A program made the translations under genes and the position numbers. From positions 73,120 to 137,119 of the forward strand of contig JAEVYU010000079.1 in assembly GCA_023392595.1 (NCBI GenBank): a stretch of DNA of 64,000 nucleotides, written 5' to 3'. Positions within the stretch are counted from its first letter, which is position 1. Every line of letters starts with the position of its first letter. Of the stretch, positions 42,733-52,305 are shown in pieces. The DNA is from Bacillota bacterium (lineage in GTDB: Bacteria > Bacillota > UBA4882 > UBA8346). The notes beneath the pieces are model-generated. The model had not been told where the DNA came from and made no database searches. It saw only the letters and a program-made list of their open reading frames with translations.

Positions 42733-43570
42733 GGTTCTCGCCCTCGTTATCTAATTTGTCATTTTGTTTAAGCAAATTCTTTATGTCTCTTTCCTTAAAC
42801 TCTTTCGGGGTCATTCCAGTTATCTTTTTAAATAGCACACTAAAATAGCGCTGATCTCTATAACCGATTTGATCTGCTATTTCGTATATTTTAAGAGAAG
42901 GGTCCGCCAATAGTTTGCAGGCTATCTTAATCCGATAATTGCTAAGATAATCCCCAAAGGTGTAGCCAGTTTCGCTTTTAAACAATTTGCTCAAATAGCC
43001 TTCGCTAATATATAGAAAATCAGCCACTTCCTTTATCCCCAAGTCCTCTTTATAATGGCTCCGGATATATTGAATGGCTTTGGTGATGTAATTGATTTGA
43101 CCATTTCCCCCATCGCGAGAAAGATATTCTTTAAAAAAAACCAACTTATTTTCTTCAAGGTTTTCAAGACTGTTTTGGATACTATGAATTTTTCGTTTTT
43201 CCTTTACTTCCGTACAAGCACTAAGAAGCGCGCTATTCAAATCCTCATCATTAATGGGTTTCATTAAATAATCTTTGACTCCCAGCTTAACGGCCTGCCG
43301 AGCATACTCAAATTCACTATAACCGGAAATGATAATATATTCGGTGTCAACCTCGTCTTTAACGCACTTGATCATTTCAATGCCGTCCAAGCCCGACATA
43401 TTAATATCGGTGATGACAATATCCGGTTTCAAGTTACGGATTATCTCGACGCCTTCCAAACCGTTGGAGGCTTCCCCCACAACCTCACATTGATAATCGT
43501 CCCATGAGGTTGTTAAAACCAGCCCCTTACGCACCAGCATTTCATCCTCAACTACGATTACCTTTATCAT
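42710..43570 (-). CDS. YesN-like response regulator with AraC output domain, 286 aa
   Basis: A receiver domain at residues 1-120 (IVVEDEMLVRKGL, phosphorylation site DIVITDINMSGLDG with Asp55, and the DYLMKPI lysine) is joined to a C-terminal AraC helix-turn-helix pair (about residues 168-270: GIKEVADFLYISEGYLSKLF, then IYEIADQIGYRDQRYFSVLF). It is paired with the histidine kinase encoded just upstream (31-nt gap). Such pairs control neighbouring ABC transporter genes in Bacillota, so it most likely regulates this operon. Confidence 0.92.
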   Translation of the reverse strand: MIKVIVVEDEMLVRKGLVLTTSWDDYQCEVVGEASNGLEGVEIIRNLKPDIVITDINMSGLDGIEMIKCVKDEVDTEYIIISGYSEFEYARQAVKLGVKDYLMKPINDEDLNSALLSACTEVKEKRKIHSIQNSLENLEENKLVFFKEYLSRDGGNGQINYITKAIQYIRSHYKEDLGIKEVADFLYISEGYLSKLFKSETGYTFGDYLSNYRIKIACKLLADPSLKIYEIADQIGYRDQRYFSVLFKKITGMTPKEFKERDIKNLLKQNDKLDNEGENHDSKYYI

Positions 43571-43601
43571 CTTGCTGTTCCTCCATAAATTTCTATCCTT
43601 A

Positions 43602-45344
43602 TTAATATTGAATCGGCATCATTAAAACCACTTTCGTACCCTTTCCTATTTCACTAAAAATGGTAACCCCGTATTTTTCGCCGTAATATAATTTAATTCG
43701 CCGATTAACGTTGTATATCCCGATATTTTGACCTTTTCCATTATTATGGGCCAATTCGCTATGAATCTGCCGAAGGCGTTCATCATTGATCCCCACGCCG
43801 TCATCGACGACTTCGATGCGCAGTTCGCCGCCCTCTTGATTAGCCTTAACCCACAATTTACCGGCTTCCATTTTCTTAACTATCCCGTGGATAATCGCGT
43901 TTTCAACAATAGGCTGAATAATCAACCTGGGTACATAGCACTCTAAGATATTCGGATCGATATCCATATTTATCTCAAAGCGATCCGAATACCGTATCTT
44001 TTGGATCGTCAAATAGCTCTGAATAACCTCCATGGATTCCTGAATCGTTACCATTTCGTTTTGATTATGAATGGTATTTTTCAATAGTTTCCCCAAATGG
44101 ATTACAATGGCCTCAATTTCATTGACCCCATTTAATTTGGCCAACCACTTGATGGAATCTAATGTATTATACAAAAAATGCGGATTAATCTGGGATTGGA
44201 GCGACTGAATTTCGGCTAGCCTTAGACGGTCTTGTTTCTCCAAATTAGTATGAAACAAGTCGTCAATCTCTTTTACCATATCGTTGAACCGATTGGCCAT
44301 AAAACCGATTTCATCCCGGCTCCGTACATTGACCCTTACATCAAATCTCCCTTCTTTTACCTTCTGCATCGCCGTGACGATAGCGTGGATGGGTCTGCTG
44401 ATGCTTTTGGATATCAGCACCGATAAAATTACGCAAAGAATAAAGGAGAGCAAACCAATCCCTAAGGTGACAAAGGTAATGGCTTTTACATTTTCGATAA
44501 TCATGCCCATATGCAATGTTCCCAGCAAAAAAAACTGCCCGTTTTGGAAGCGGTGGTCCCATATCAAAGTTCGTTTTTTATCCGTTCTGGAAAAGCGCCA
44601 ACTTTTTTCGGTTTTAAATTCATCCCGGAAAGGCGAATTGTAGAAAGCCAGTTTCTGGTTCCTGTTTATCTCATCATAAATGATATAGTAGTTCTGGTCG
44701 ATAATGGTGAAACTTATCGGTAAGCTGCCTCTGCTTTTATTGCAAAGGACCGCTATAGTATCGGTAGGCATGTCGACAATCGCGTATCCAATGACTTGTC
44801 CCTTTTTATTTCTAATTCCTTTGACCAGGGACAGGGATATAGCCTTCCCACCCGAATTTACATACACATTCGGATAGACAACCACATTGTGACTATTCCC
44901 AGCTGCACGATATATTCCCCAATTTCGGCAAACGGAAATATCATATTCCTTCGGGGGTCCAATCGTCGACATTCGGCAAACCCCATTATCCCCCATCAGA
45001 AACATCGCCGCGGCAAGGTCCCTCCTTTTTAGCCAGGAGAACATTCGGGAGTAGATTTGGCTATTCTCCTTGGAACTTAAAAACTTTTGTTGCAGTATAC
45101 TTTGAACTTCCGGATCATCACAAAACTTTTGCAACGCCTGACCATAATCCTCCATCAACCTATCGAAGGCATCGCTCGAACGAATCATCGTAAATTTAAC
45201 TTGAGCCTTAAGGTTGTTGAAAGATAACTCATAAAAGAAAAAATAAGCAAACACGCCCAATACAACAATAGGTATTACACAAATAGCGCCAAATGATATG
45301 GAAAGTTTTGTAAAAAAATTAATTTTAAACTTTTGCATCTCCAT
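43602..45344 (-). CDS. YesM-like sensor histidine kinase, 580 aa
   Basis: Membrane helix at about residues 9-32, an extracytoplasmic sensor domain of about 250 residues, a second membrane helix at about 285-312, HAMP (about 315-365), then the LytS/YesM kinase core with the phospho-acceptor in SQINPHFLYNTLDSIKWLA (about residue 385). The ATP site follows (VENAIIHGIVKKM, EVVDDGVGI, GIGLYN-like GIYNVNRR). It should sense a substrate outside the membrane or the ABC transporter state and phosphorylate the adjacent response regulator. Confidence 0.92.
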   Translation of the reverse strand: MEMQKFKINFFTKLSISFGAICVIPIVVLGVFAYFFFYELSFNNLKAQVKFTMIRSSDAFDRLMEDYGQALQKFCDDPEVQSILQQKFLSSKENSQIYSRMFSWLKRRDLAAAMFLMGDNGVCRMSTIGPPKEYDISVCRNWGIYRAAGNSHNVVVYPNVYVNSGGKAISLSLVKGIRNKKGQVIGYAIVDMPTDTIAVLCNKSRGSLPISFTIIDQNYYIIYDEINRNQKLAFYNSPFRDEFKTEKSWRFSRTDKKRTLIWDHRFQNGQFFLLGTLHMGMIIENVKAITFVTLGIGLLSFILCVILSVLISKSISRPIHAIVTAMQKVKEGRFDVRVNVRSRDEIGFMANRFNDMVKEIDDLFHTNLEKQDRLRLAEIQSLQSQINPHFLYNTLDSIKWLAKLNGVNEIEAIVIHLGKLLKNTIHNQNEMVTIQESMEVIQSYLTIQKIRYSDRFEINMDIDPNILECYVPRLIIQPIVENAIIHGIVKKMEAGKLWVKANQEGGELRIEVVDDGVGINDERLRQIHSELAHNNGKGQNIGIYNVNRRIKLYYGEKYGVTIFSEIGKGTKVVLMMPIQY

Positions 45345-45485
45345 ATCGTAAAACCCTTCTTTTACTATATATCCTGGGGCGTAGGCGTGATCATACTTAG
45401 TGCTCTGATTATATCGCAGATCGGCGTCCGACGGAATAATGGAATCAATACCATAAAGAATAGCCCGCTATATATGTCTTCGAAT

Positions 45486-46901
45486 TTAGGCCAATGTTAA
45501 GAATTTTTCAAAACAACCCACTGTTTCCCGGGCCTTTTCTTCGGTGGACATCTCTGCAAAAATACGTAGTAAAGGTTCCGTTCCTGAAAATCTGGCGATT
45601 AGCCAGCCCCCATTCCTAAAATAGACCTTTACCCCATCCAGATAACTAACTTTTTCGATGGAGTCTGGAAAATCGGCCATCTGCCGCTTTACTATAATTT
45701 TCTCGTTAATGATGCCCTTGGTTGTTTCATCGAAGCTCAAATTACTCTCTATCATCACAAAGGTGCCGAACTCACGGTCCAACTGTTCCTCCATTTCTCC
45801 CAATTTTAAATTGCTGACGCTCATCATTTCTATGAGTAAACTAGCTGCGAAAACGCTATCCTTCCCATGGATATGTCCCCGAATGGTCAATCCGCCGCTG
45901 CTTTCACCCCCAATTAATGCATTGGTTTCAATCATCTTGGAACTGATATATTTGAATCCAACCGGCACCTCATAGCATTTTTCCCCAAATTTTTCGGCGA
46001 TTCTGTCCAACAAGTGGGTGGTGGCAATATTTCTAACCACCGAGCCTTTCCAATTCTTATACTTCAGCAAATAGTAATATAACATGGACATAATCTTATT
46101 GGGGTGAATAAAAGTGCCATTTTCGTCAATGATCCCGAGCCGGTCGGCGTCGCCATCGGTTCCTATTCCCAAATCATATTTTTTTTCAATGACCATGGCT
46201 TGCAAGTGTCTTAAAGTATCTTCCGTGGGTGATGGCATTCGACCTCCGAATGACGTATCATGCTGATCATGAATCACATCCACTTCACACCGACAGGTTG
46301 ACAAGATAGTCTGAAGTGCCACCTTGGAAACGCCAAACATCGGATCCAGTAATATGTGAAGAGATTTTTGACGGATACTGTTGACATCCAGCATTTTAAT
46401 AATAGCATCCAGATAGTCATTAAGCGGATTGATGATTTGGATAATCTCTGACTTCAACCCGGCTTCGAAATTCAAGGAGGGGAGCTTTTCGAGCTGCCTT
46501 TGTTTGATAATTTCCTCAATTTCCCGGGTTACTTCAAGATCGGCGTCTTTTCCGCCATAAGTAAATATCTTGATGCCATTATACTCAGCCGGATTATGAC
46601 TTGCGGTGATGGTCATACCGTAATTGATTTCATATTGCCTAACGGTAAACATCACTACCGGAGTCGGCATTGCTTTCCCGATAAAAAAAACTTTGATGCC
46701 CCGCGCGGCAAAAATTTCCGCCGACCAACGGCTGGCTTTATCCGATAAAAATCGTTTGTCAAACCCAATGACGATCCCTTTTTGCTGGACATTTTCTTTT
46801 TCCATTTTATAGGCTAAGACGTCGGCGACCCGAATAATATTCTCTTTGATGAAATCGTCACCGATAATGGCCCGCCATCCGCCCGTTCCAAAGTGAATCA
46901 T
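45486..46901 (-). CDS. Phosphoglucomutase/phosphomannomutase, 471 aa
   Basis: Alpha-D-phosphohexomutase. It has the active-site phosphoserine loop MTITASHNPAEYNGIKIF (about residue 97), the metal loop GIGTDGDADRLGI (about residue 240), the sugar-binding GGESSGGL (about residue 325) and the phosphate-binding RFSGTEPLLRIFAE near the end. It interconverts hexose-1- and hexose-6-phosphates. It lies between the ABC permease and the histidine kinase genes, so it is expressed with the importer and would process imported sugar phosphates. Confidence 0.92.
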   Translation of the reverse strand: MIHFGTGGWRAIIGDDFIKENIIRVADVLAYKMEKENVQQKGIVIGFDKRFLSDKASRWSAEIFAARGIKVFFIGKAMPTPVVMFTVRQYEINYGMTITASHNPAEYNGIKIFTYGGKDADLEVTREIEEIIKQRQLEKLPSLNFEAGLKSEIIQIINPLNDYLDAIIKMLDVNSIRQKSLHILLDPMFGVSKVALQTILSTCRCEVDVIHDQHDTSFGGRMPSPTEDTLRHLQAMVIEKKYDLGIGTDGDADRLGIIDENGTFIHPNKIMSMLYYYLLKYKNWKGSVVRNIATTHLLDRIAEKFGEKCYEVPVGFKYISSKMIETNALIGGESSGGLTIRGHIHGKDSVFAASLLIEMMSVSNLKLGEMEEQLDREFGTFVMIESNLSFDETTKGIINEKIIVKRQMADFPDSIEKVSYLDGVKVYFRNGGWLIARFSGTEPLLRIFAEMSTEEKARETVGCFEKFLTLA

Positions 46902-46938
46902 GTGATGCTCCCTCGTTTCATTGCAATTTACTTCCCGT

Positions 46939-48657
46939 TTACATGGTTATTCCTTTATTTCCCGATATTTTGTTGAAAATTAAAATGGAAATCGTCGTCG
47001 CTACGGTGAGGATGGTGGCCAATGCTGCCGCCGTTCCAAAATTCGCCCTAACGACCTCCGTATAAATAGCTACCGAGATCGTAGCCGTTTTACCGGTGTA
47101 TAGCATAATACTTGAACTAAGTTCATTGATCGTTGTAATCCAACTGAGAATTGCTCCGGAAAATACTCCCGGAATCATTAAGATGGCCGTTGTTTTGAAG
47201 AATGTCTTTAAGGGAGCAACCCCCAAGCTAATAGAAGCTTCCTCAATCGAAGCGTCGATCTGATAGAGTATGGCTGTTGAGGAACGAATCGTATAAGGCA
47301 ACTTTCGAATGACATAGGCAATAACCAAAATAATCCATGTCCCACTAATCAAAATTGGCGGCTTATTAAAGGCCACCAATAAGCTGATGCCCAAAACCGC
47401 TCCGGGAACTACAAACGGAAACATGACCAATACGTCGAGCAGTGAATTGAGTTTCGAGCGTTTTCTAACGATTAAATATGAAATTAGCAATCCCGCCAAC
47501 AACATAATCAAAATGGCGACTATCGAATAGGTGAACGTATTACTGATAGTGCTGCCCAAGCGGTACAATATCTGATTATAACTGTCAAAGCTGAATCCCT
47601 TGACAAATATCGGTCCATTGGTCTTAATGAAAGAGGTAATGACCACGGTAATCTGGGGAAGTAAAGCAACCAACCCTATCAAATAACATAGTCCTGTCAA
47701 AATTGCCCTTTTGCTATTGGAAAGCTCGACAACTTTGGGGGGATTTAGTGCGCTCATAGTATAGTTCCGTTTTGAAATAATAAATTTTTGAAGCATCAAC
47801 AGCGCAACCGCACATATCACAATAACAATACTTAAAGTGCTGGCAAAATTGGCGTTTCCGCCGGTTTCACTCATATACTCTTCATAAACCATTACCGGTA
47901 AAACCTTGTAGCCTTCCCCAATCAGCATCGGAGTTCCAAAATCAGCCAGGGTCGCCATAAAAACCATTAACATTCCCGCTGTTATGGTTGGAAGTATCAA
48001 GGGAAATGTCACGGTAAAAAGTCTTCGCCAGGAATTCCCCCCTAAATTTTCCGCCGCTTCCTCCAAAGAGCGGTCAATAGACCCCAAAGCTCCTGAGACA
48101 TATAGGAATATATAGGGGAAAAACTTTAGCGTAAATACCAAGACGATCCCAAAAAATCCATAGATGGTGGGAACTTGAATCCCAATTTTTGATAGCCACT
48201 GGGTAATCACTCCGCTTCTTCCCAGTAGTAAGATCCAAGAATAAGCGCCAATGAACGGTGGTGAAAGCATTGATAAAATCAACACCAAATTAAAAAATTT
48301 CTTCCCCACCAGGTTATAACGGGTAACCACATAAGCTAAAGGCAAGCCGATCAATGTCGCCAAGAAGGTAGCTGTGGTCGATACGAAAAAACTGTTAAAC
48401 AAGGTCTTGTTATAATAGGGCAGTCTAAAGAAATCCAAATAATTTTGGAATGTACATTTCCCTGAATCCGTTAGAAAACTTTCAATCAACGTCATAAACA
48501 TAGGATATACCAGAAATAGAGCTAAAATCCCCAATGCGATCAAGGTGATTCCATTCCAGACGTTAAGTTTACCCGACTTAAGGTTGCCAAATTGACCTTG
48601 AAGGGCCTTGCTTATGCCAAAATCCCTTCCCTCTTTCCTCTCATTCCCATGACTCAT
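46939..48657 (-). CDS. ABC transporter permease, fused two-domain (AfuB/FbpB type), 572 aa
   Basis: About twelve membrane segments in two halves, each with a binding-protein-dependent permease loop (EAAENLGGNSWRRLFTVTFP at about residue 196, and EEASISLGVAPLKTFFKTTA at about residue 478). Such single-chain permeases with two EAA loops belong to the Fe3+/sugar-phosphate/2-aminoethylphosphonate group. The ATG overlaps the ATPase stop by 4 nt. With the gene context, sugar phosphate is the favoured substrate over iron. Confidence 0.9.
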   Translation of the reverse strand: MSHGNERKEGRDFGISKALQGQFGNLKSGKLNVWNGITLIALGILALFLVYPMFMTLIESFLTDSGKCTFQNYLDFFRLPYYNKTLFNSFFVSTTATFLATLIGLPLAYVVTRYNLVGKKFFNLVLILSMLSPPFIGAYSWILLLGRSGVITQWLSKIGIQVPTIYGFFGIVLVFTLKFFPYIFLYVSGALGSIDRSLEEAAENLGGNSWRRLFTVTFPLILPTITAGMLMVFMATLADFGTPMLIGEGYKVLPVMVYEEYMSETGGNANFASTLSIVIVICAVALLMLQKFIISKRNYTMSALNPPKVVELSNSKRAILTGLCYLIGLVALLPQITVVITSFIKTNGPIFVKGFSFDSYNQILYRLGSTISNTFTYSIVAILIMLLAGLLISYLIVRKRSKLNSLLDVLVMFPFVVPGAVLGISLLVAFNKPPILISGTWIILVIAYVIRKLPYTIRSSTAILYQIDASIEEASISLGVAPLKTFFKTTAILMIPGVFSGAILSWITTINELSSSIMLYTGKTATISVAIYTEVVRANFGTAAALATILTVATTISILIFNKISGNKGITM

Positions 48658-49739
48658 AGCAACTTCTCCTCACCTGTCTCATCGAACACGTTGATTTTGT
48701 CCTTTATAAAATCAAGGCTTACATTTTCGCCGGATTCTCTGATTGCTTCATTATCTTTACAATACTCGTTGACCTGAACCTCCTGGCCGTTTTCAAGCCG
48801 TACTCCATAATTGATAAAATCTCCCAAAAAAGTCCTTTGATCAATCGTGCCTTTTAATCCCGCCTCATTGCAACTCCGAATAATAAACTCTTCCGGCCTT
48901 ACGGAAACTTTAACCTTTCCTTGGTAACCCGATTGACATTGTAAAGAAATTACCACCGAATCATTGATTTTTATCTCGGTATTTTGTTCTTTGTCCCGGC
49001 TCCTGATCTCACCTAAAAGGAAATTGGAAGTTCCGATAAAGCCCGCCACAAACTCATTAGCTGGGCGACGGTAGATGGCTTCCGGCTTACCGATTTGTAT
49101 TACTTCCCCTTTTCTCATTACCGCGATTCTATCGGATATGGCCAATGCTTCTTCCTGATCATGGGTCACATAAATCGTGGTGATACCCAAATTGCGCTGT
49201 AATTCTTTGATCACCGTCCTCATTTCCACCCTTAATTTAGCGTCCAGATTGGAGAGGGGCTCATCCATTAATAATAGTCCGGGGTGAATTACAATCGCTC
49301 TGGCCAGTGCAACCCGCTGCTGTTGTCCACCGGACATGTTAGCCGGTTGGCGATCTTTTAAATCATAAATTTGGGCCATCGCTAAAGCCTCATCGATTTT
49401 CTGTTCCATTTCGGCTTTAGCCATTTTCCGGGCTTTAAGCCCATAAGCCACATTGTCTTTAACGGACATATGCGGAAAAATGGCATAATTTTGAAATACC
49501 ATTCCGATATTTCGTTTGTGAGCCGGAATATTATTGATCAAAGCATTGTCAAAATAAATTTCACCTTCATCAATACTGTTAAAACCGGCGATCATTCTCA
49601 ACAAAGTCGTTTTCCCACAACCGGAAGGTCCAAGCAAAGTAAAAAATTCACCCTTATTCACGGTGAGGCTGACATGATCGACAGCGTTAAAATCTCCATA
49701 ACGTTTTACTGTATTGTTGATGTCAATTTGATGGCTCAT
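48654..49739 (-). CDS. ABC transporter ATPase (AfuC/FbpC/PotA type), 361 aa
   Basis: Complete nucleotide-binding domain: Walker A GPSGCGKTT (about residue 38), Q-loop MVFQNYAIFPHMSV, signature MSGGQQQRVALARAI, Walker B LLLMDEPLSNLDAKL and switch histidine YVTHDQEEAL. A C-terminal TOBE-like regulatory part (about residues 240-350) follows. It energises the fused permease encoded immediately downstream. A hairpin with T-rich tail lies between it and the binding-protein gene, so it is probably expressed at a lower level than the binding protein. Confidence 0.93.
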   Translation of the reverse strand: MSHQIDINNTVKRYGDFNAVDHVSLTVNKGEFFTLLGPSGCGKTTLLRMIAGFNSIDEGEIYFDNALINNIPAHKRNIGMVFQNYAIFPHMSVKDNVAYGLKARKMAKAEMEQKIDEALAMAQIYDLKDRQPANMSGGQQQRVALARAIVIHPGLLLMDEPLSNLDAKLRVEMRTVIKELQRNLGITTIYVTHDQEEALAISDRIAVMRKGEVIQIGKPEAIYRRPANEFVAGFIGTSNFLLGEIRSRDKEQNTEIKINDSVVISLQCQSGYQGKVKVSVRPEEFIIRSCNEAGLKGTIDQRTFLGDFINYGVRLENGQEVQVNEYCKDNEAIRESGENVSLDFIKDKINVFDETGEEKLL

Positions 49740-49770
49740 CCTTCATCCCCTGTCCTATCGCTTTTTAAAA

Positions 49771-49830
49771 GAGGATACTCCTGTTTAAAAGCCACAAACC
49801 ACTTTTTCACGATCGAGTATCCTCATGATT
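49771..49830 (-). terminator. Stem-loop with T-rich tail between binding-protein and ATPase genes
   Basis: GAGGATACTC (49771-49780) and GAGTATCCTC (49815-49824) are perfect 10-bp arms with a 34-nt loop. On the minus strand the stem is followed by TTTTAAAAAG. It would act as a partial terminator or 3'-end stabiliser that favours binding-protein mRNA. Confidence 0.6.
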
Positions 49831-49847
49831 TCAACCCATTTTATCGA

Positions 49848-50852
49848 TTATTTTCCGATCACAACATCTTTCCATTTTTTCAAGAGAGTTTCTTTCTGAC
49901 TGGCTGCCCAATTGAAATCGTAGTTGACTAGTTTGATTTTTCCCATCTCCGGTAACCCTGCGGGTGCTCCCACGTCTTTTCTCACCGTACGTCTTGACTG
50001 GGAACCGGACATTACCGATTGGCTATCCTTACTTAAGATAAAATCAACAAATGTTTTGGCATTTTCAAGATTTTTGGCGCCTTTGATAATAGCGATCGCG
50101 TCAGGTACTGCTGAGGTTCCCTCCGAAGGATAAATAATGCCCACTTCGGCGCCTGCTTTTACATATTTAATCGCTTCTTTTTCCAGCGTCAAGCCAACGC
50201 TATATTCACCATCGGCAACCCCTTTATAAACTGTCGCTGAACTGCCTAAAATTTTCCCATCCAGGTTGGCTACAAAACGGCGGATAAAGTTCCACCCCTT
50301 TGGGGTATCTTTACCGAACACCGTCAGTAAAGTTGCTAAGATGGTATACGATGATCCGGATTTGGCCGGATCGGCATAAGCAATTTTCCCCTTCAGGCTC
50401 GGTTGTAATAAATCAGCCCATCCCTTTGGCACTTCATTTTCGGGAACCAATTTTTTGTTATACATAATAACCATGGGTAGCGGTGATTCTCCTACCCAAA
50501 AATGTTTCGGATCCTTATACTTGGCGTTAACCGCGCCGTCTTCCGGGGAAATATATTTTTGAAAATATTGAGAATAAGCTTGCAGAGACTCCGCACCTCC
50601 ACCCCAAAGAACATCTGCCAAGGGATTAGTCGACTCAGCCTCAATTCTTTTTAAAAGTTCTCCCGTTCCTGCGGCAACAAGCTCAACTTTAATTCCCGTT
50701 TTTTCTTGAAACTCTTTAATTCCTAAGTTAATCGTATCCGTTGGATGAGGTGAATAAACCGTCAGAACTTTTGATTGGGGTTGCTTAGCCTGAACTGACC
50801 CGATCATCACAATACACACCAACATGATTGCCAAAAATCTGCAACGTTTCAT
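49848..50852 (-). CDS. Extracellular solute-binding protein (AfuA/FbpA-like), 334 aa
   Basis: The start at ATG 50852 lies behind GGAGGTC; an upstream ATG at 50867 overlaps that site. A signal peptide (KRCRFLAIMLVCIVMIGSVQ, then A) ends in a type I cleavage site with no lipobox. The mature protein is a class II-like binding protein (VLTVYSPHPTDTINLGIKEF; ADVLWGGGAES; FWVGESPLPMVIMYNKKLVP; DAIAIIKGAKNLENAKTFVD). FbpA/AfuA folds bind iron or hexose phosphates; the iron-binding tyrosine pair near the C-terminus typical of FbpA is not evident. The neighbours favour sugar phosphate. Confidence 0.85.
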   Translation of the reverse strand: MKRCRFLAIMLVCIVMIGSVQAKQPQSKVLTVYSPHPTDTINLGIKEFQEKTGIKVELVAAGTGELLKRIEAESTNPLADVLWGGGAESLQAYSQYFQKYISPEDGAVNAKYKDPKHFWVGESPLPMVIMYNKKLVPENEVPKGWADLLQPSLKGKIAYADPAKSGSSYTILATLLTVFGKDTPKGWNFIRRFVANLDGKILGSSATVYKGVADGEYSVGLTLEKEAIKYVKAGAEVGIIYPSEGTSAVPDAIAIIKGAKNLENAKTFVDFILSKDSQSVMSGSQSRRTVRKDVGAPAGLPEMGKIKLVNYDFNWAASQKETLLKKWKDVVIGK

Positions 50853-50918
50853 CAAAATGACCTCCATTTGTTAGAATTTAGTAACCTTATATATTATTTC
50901 TTTATAAAGTTTAACTTT

Positions 50919-50947
50919 ATTGTAACTTTTTTATCTTGTACTAACAA
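50919..50947 (-). promoter_or_regulatory. Sigma-A type promoter of the ABC operon
   Basis: Minus strand: TTGTTA (50947-50942), 17-nt spacer, TACAAT (50924-50919). The start would be near 50912, about 60 nt before ATG 50852. Confidence 0.55.
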
Positions 50948-51356
50948 CGGGACAATCATGTACTTTTGTTTAACATCCTGACATTTTTAATAAAAATGTT
51001 TCTATTTATTTCAAAAATTGACACAATAATAACAATCCATCATTTCTCTTCCCAGAGGAACCCCGGCTGTTCGCTTAATTTCAGTAAAAGCCTAAAATTG
51101 TACCATTACAAACGGGACTTGAGGGCATGGATTTGGTTGCTTTATTAAGAGACAGGGCAGGCATCAATGAATTACGAGGCAAATGGAATTTTAAAAAGTG
51201 GGGCAAAAAAGGCAATCCATATTTTCCGAAAAGACTGCCGCAAAACAGTTATAAGCCACAAGACACACAATATATCGCTTCCAATGGGATAAGCAAAATA
51301 TTTCTCCTGTCTATGGATATTTTCCCCTTTGCGACAGCTTTTTTACTCCATACCTT
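50948..51356. other. Intergenic region, no convincing gene
   Basis: A plus-strand frame at 51127-51387 overlaps the end of the next gene and has no ribosome-binding site. No hairpin with T-run was found. Base composition is AT-rich near 50950-51060. Confidence 0.4.
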
Positions 51357-52280
51357 TCAGGGTTCTTCCCATAAATTTGCGGGATAGATACCCCGGTGAA
51401 TGCGATCGAACAGGGCCTGTTTAACCGGAAGCTTATCTTGCTGATAGGTTACACCATACCACCGTTCATCGGAGGCTAGGACTTTAACGCTAGCCTTTCC
51501 TTTATTTACCAAATCTCCAACGATTTCCGGCAGAAAGTATTCGGCTTTCATCAGATTTGTCTGGTTGCGGGTAAAAAATTCCGGAAAACCGGCTGCAATT
51601 TCCTTGAAAATACTGGATGTAAAGCCCCAGATATTCATGGAAACCACACTACCCTTAGGTATTTCAAACCAATCTTCCCCATTGTCGGTATACCGGGCAG
51701 CGTCGCCAAATTTTTCTACCCTGGTTCGTTCATGAATCCCCCGGAGATAACTATTGGAATCCACTGTACAGACGCCCCGTGCAACCGCTCCGTTTTCTGT
51801 TAAAGTATTTTCCAAGACGAACCCGACCATACAATATTGATAAACCCGCGCATCGTCCTTCCCGCTTTTAAGAAAATCATAAAGCACTTGAAAAGAAGAA
51901 GCCCCATAAAAATCATCCGCATTAATGACTGCAAAAGGGGAATTCACTACTTCCCGGCAACACCATATGGCGTGAGCCGTGCCCCAAGGCTTTTCCCGCT
52001 CCTCTGGAACAGCAAATCCTCCTGGGAGATCGCTGAGATTTTGGTAGACATAAACCGTGTCCATTTTTCTTTCAATTCTTTCCCCAATCCTCTCGCGAAA
52101 TAGGTCCTTCATGTCTTCCTTGATCACAAATACAACCTTCTCAAAACCCGCTTTCATGGCATCATAAATCGAATAATCGATGATTAATTCATTATTGGGC
52201 CCGATCGGATCAACTTGTTTCAAACCACCATAACGGCTCCCGATTCCGGCCGCCATCACAACCAATGTGGTTTTAGCCAT
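51357..52280 (-). CDS. Sugar-phosphate nucleotidyltransferase, 307 aa
   Basis: NTP-transferase fold with the N-terminal signature VVMAAGIGSRYGGLKQVDPI, a metal-binding AVINADDFYGASSF (about residue 115) and WGFTSSIFKEIA. Length and the GGLKQ variant match a group of single-domain nucleotidyltransferases related to UTP- or glucose-1-phosphate enzymes. Substrate is not certain. It is 25 nt downstream of galE on the same strand, so the pair probably makes and epimerises UDP-sugars for surface glycans or galactose use. Confidence 0.85.
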   Translation of the reverse strand: MAKTTLVVMAAGIGSRYGGLKQVDPIGPNNELIIDYSIYDAMKAGFEKVVFVIKEDMKDLFRERIGERIERKMDTVYVYQNLSDLPGGFAVPEEREKPWGTAHAIWCCREVVNSPFAVINADDFYGASSFQVLYDFLKSGKDDARVYQYCMVGFVLENTLTENGAVARGVCTVDSNSYLRGIHERTRVEKFGDAARYTDNGEDWFEIPKGSVVSMNIWGFTSSIFKEIAAGFPEFFTRNQTNLMKAEYFLPEIVGDLVNKGKASVKVLASDERWYGVTYQQDKLPVKQALFDRIHRGIYPANLWEEP

Positions 52281-52305
52281 AAGCTTCCTTCCTCCATTCT
52301 ATACA

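Noticed and set aside
46939..50852. Naming the ABC importer an iron(III) transporter
   Set aside because: The fold is shared with sugar-phosphate importers and all linked genes concern hexose phosphates.
51127..51387. Plus-strand frame of 86 codons
   Set aside because: It overlaps the end of the nucleotidyltransferase gene, has no ribosome-binding site and no recognisable domain.
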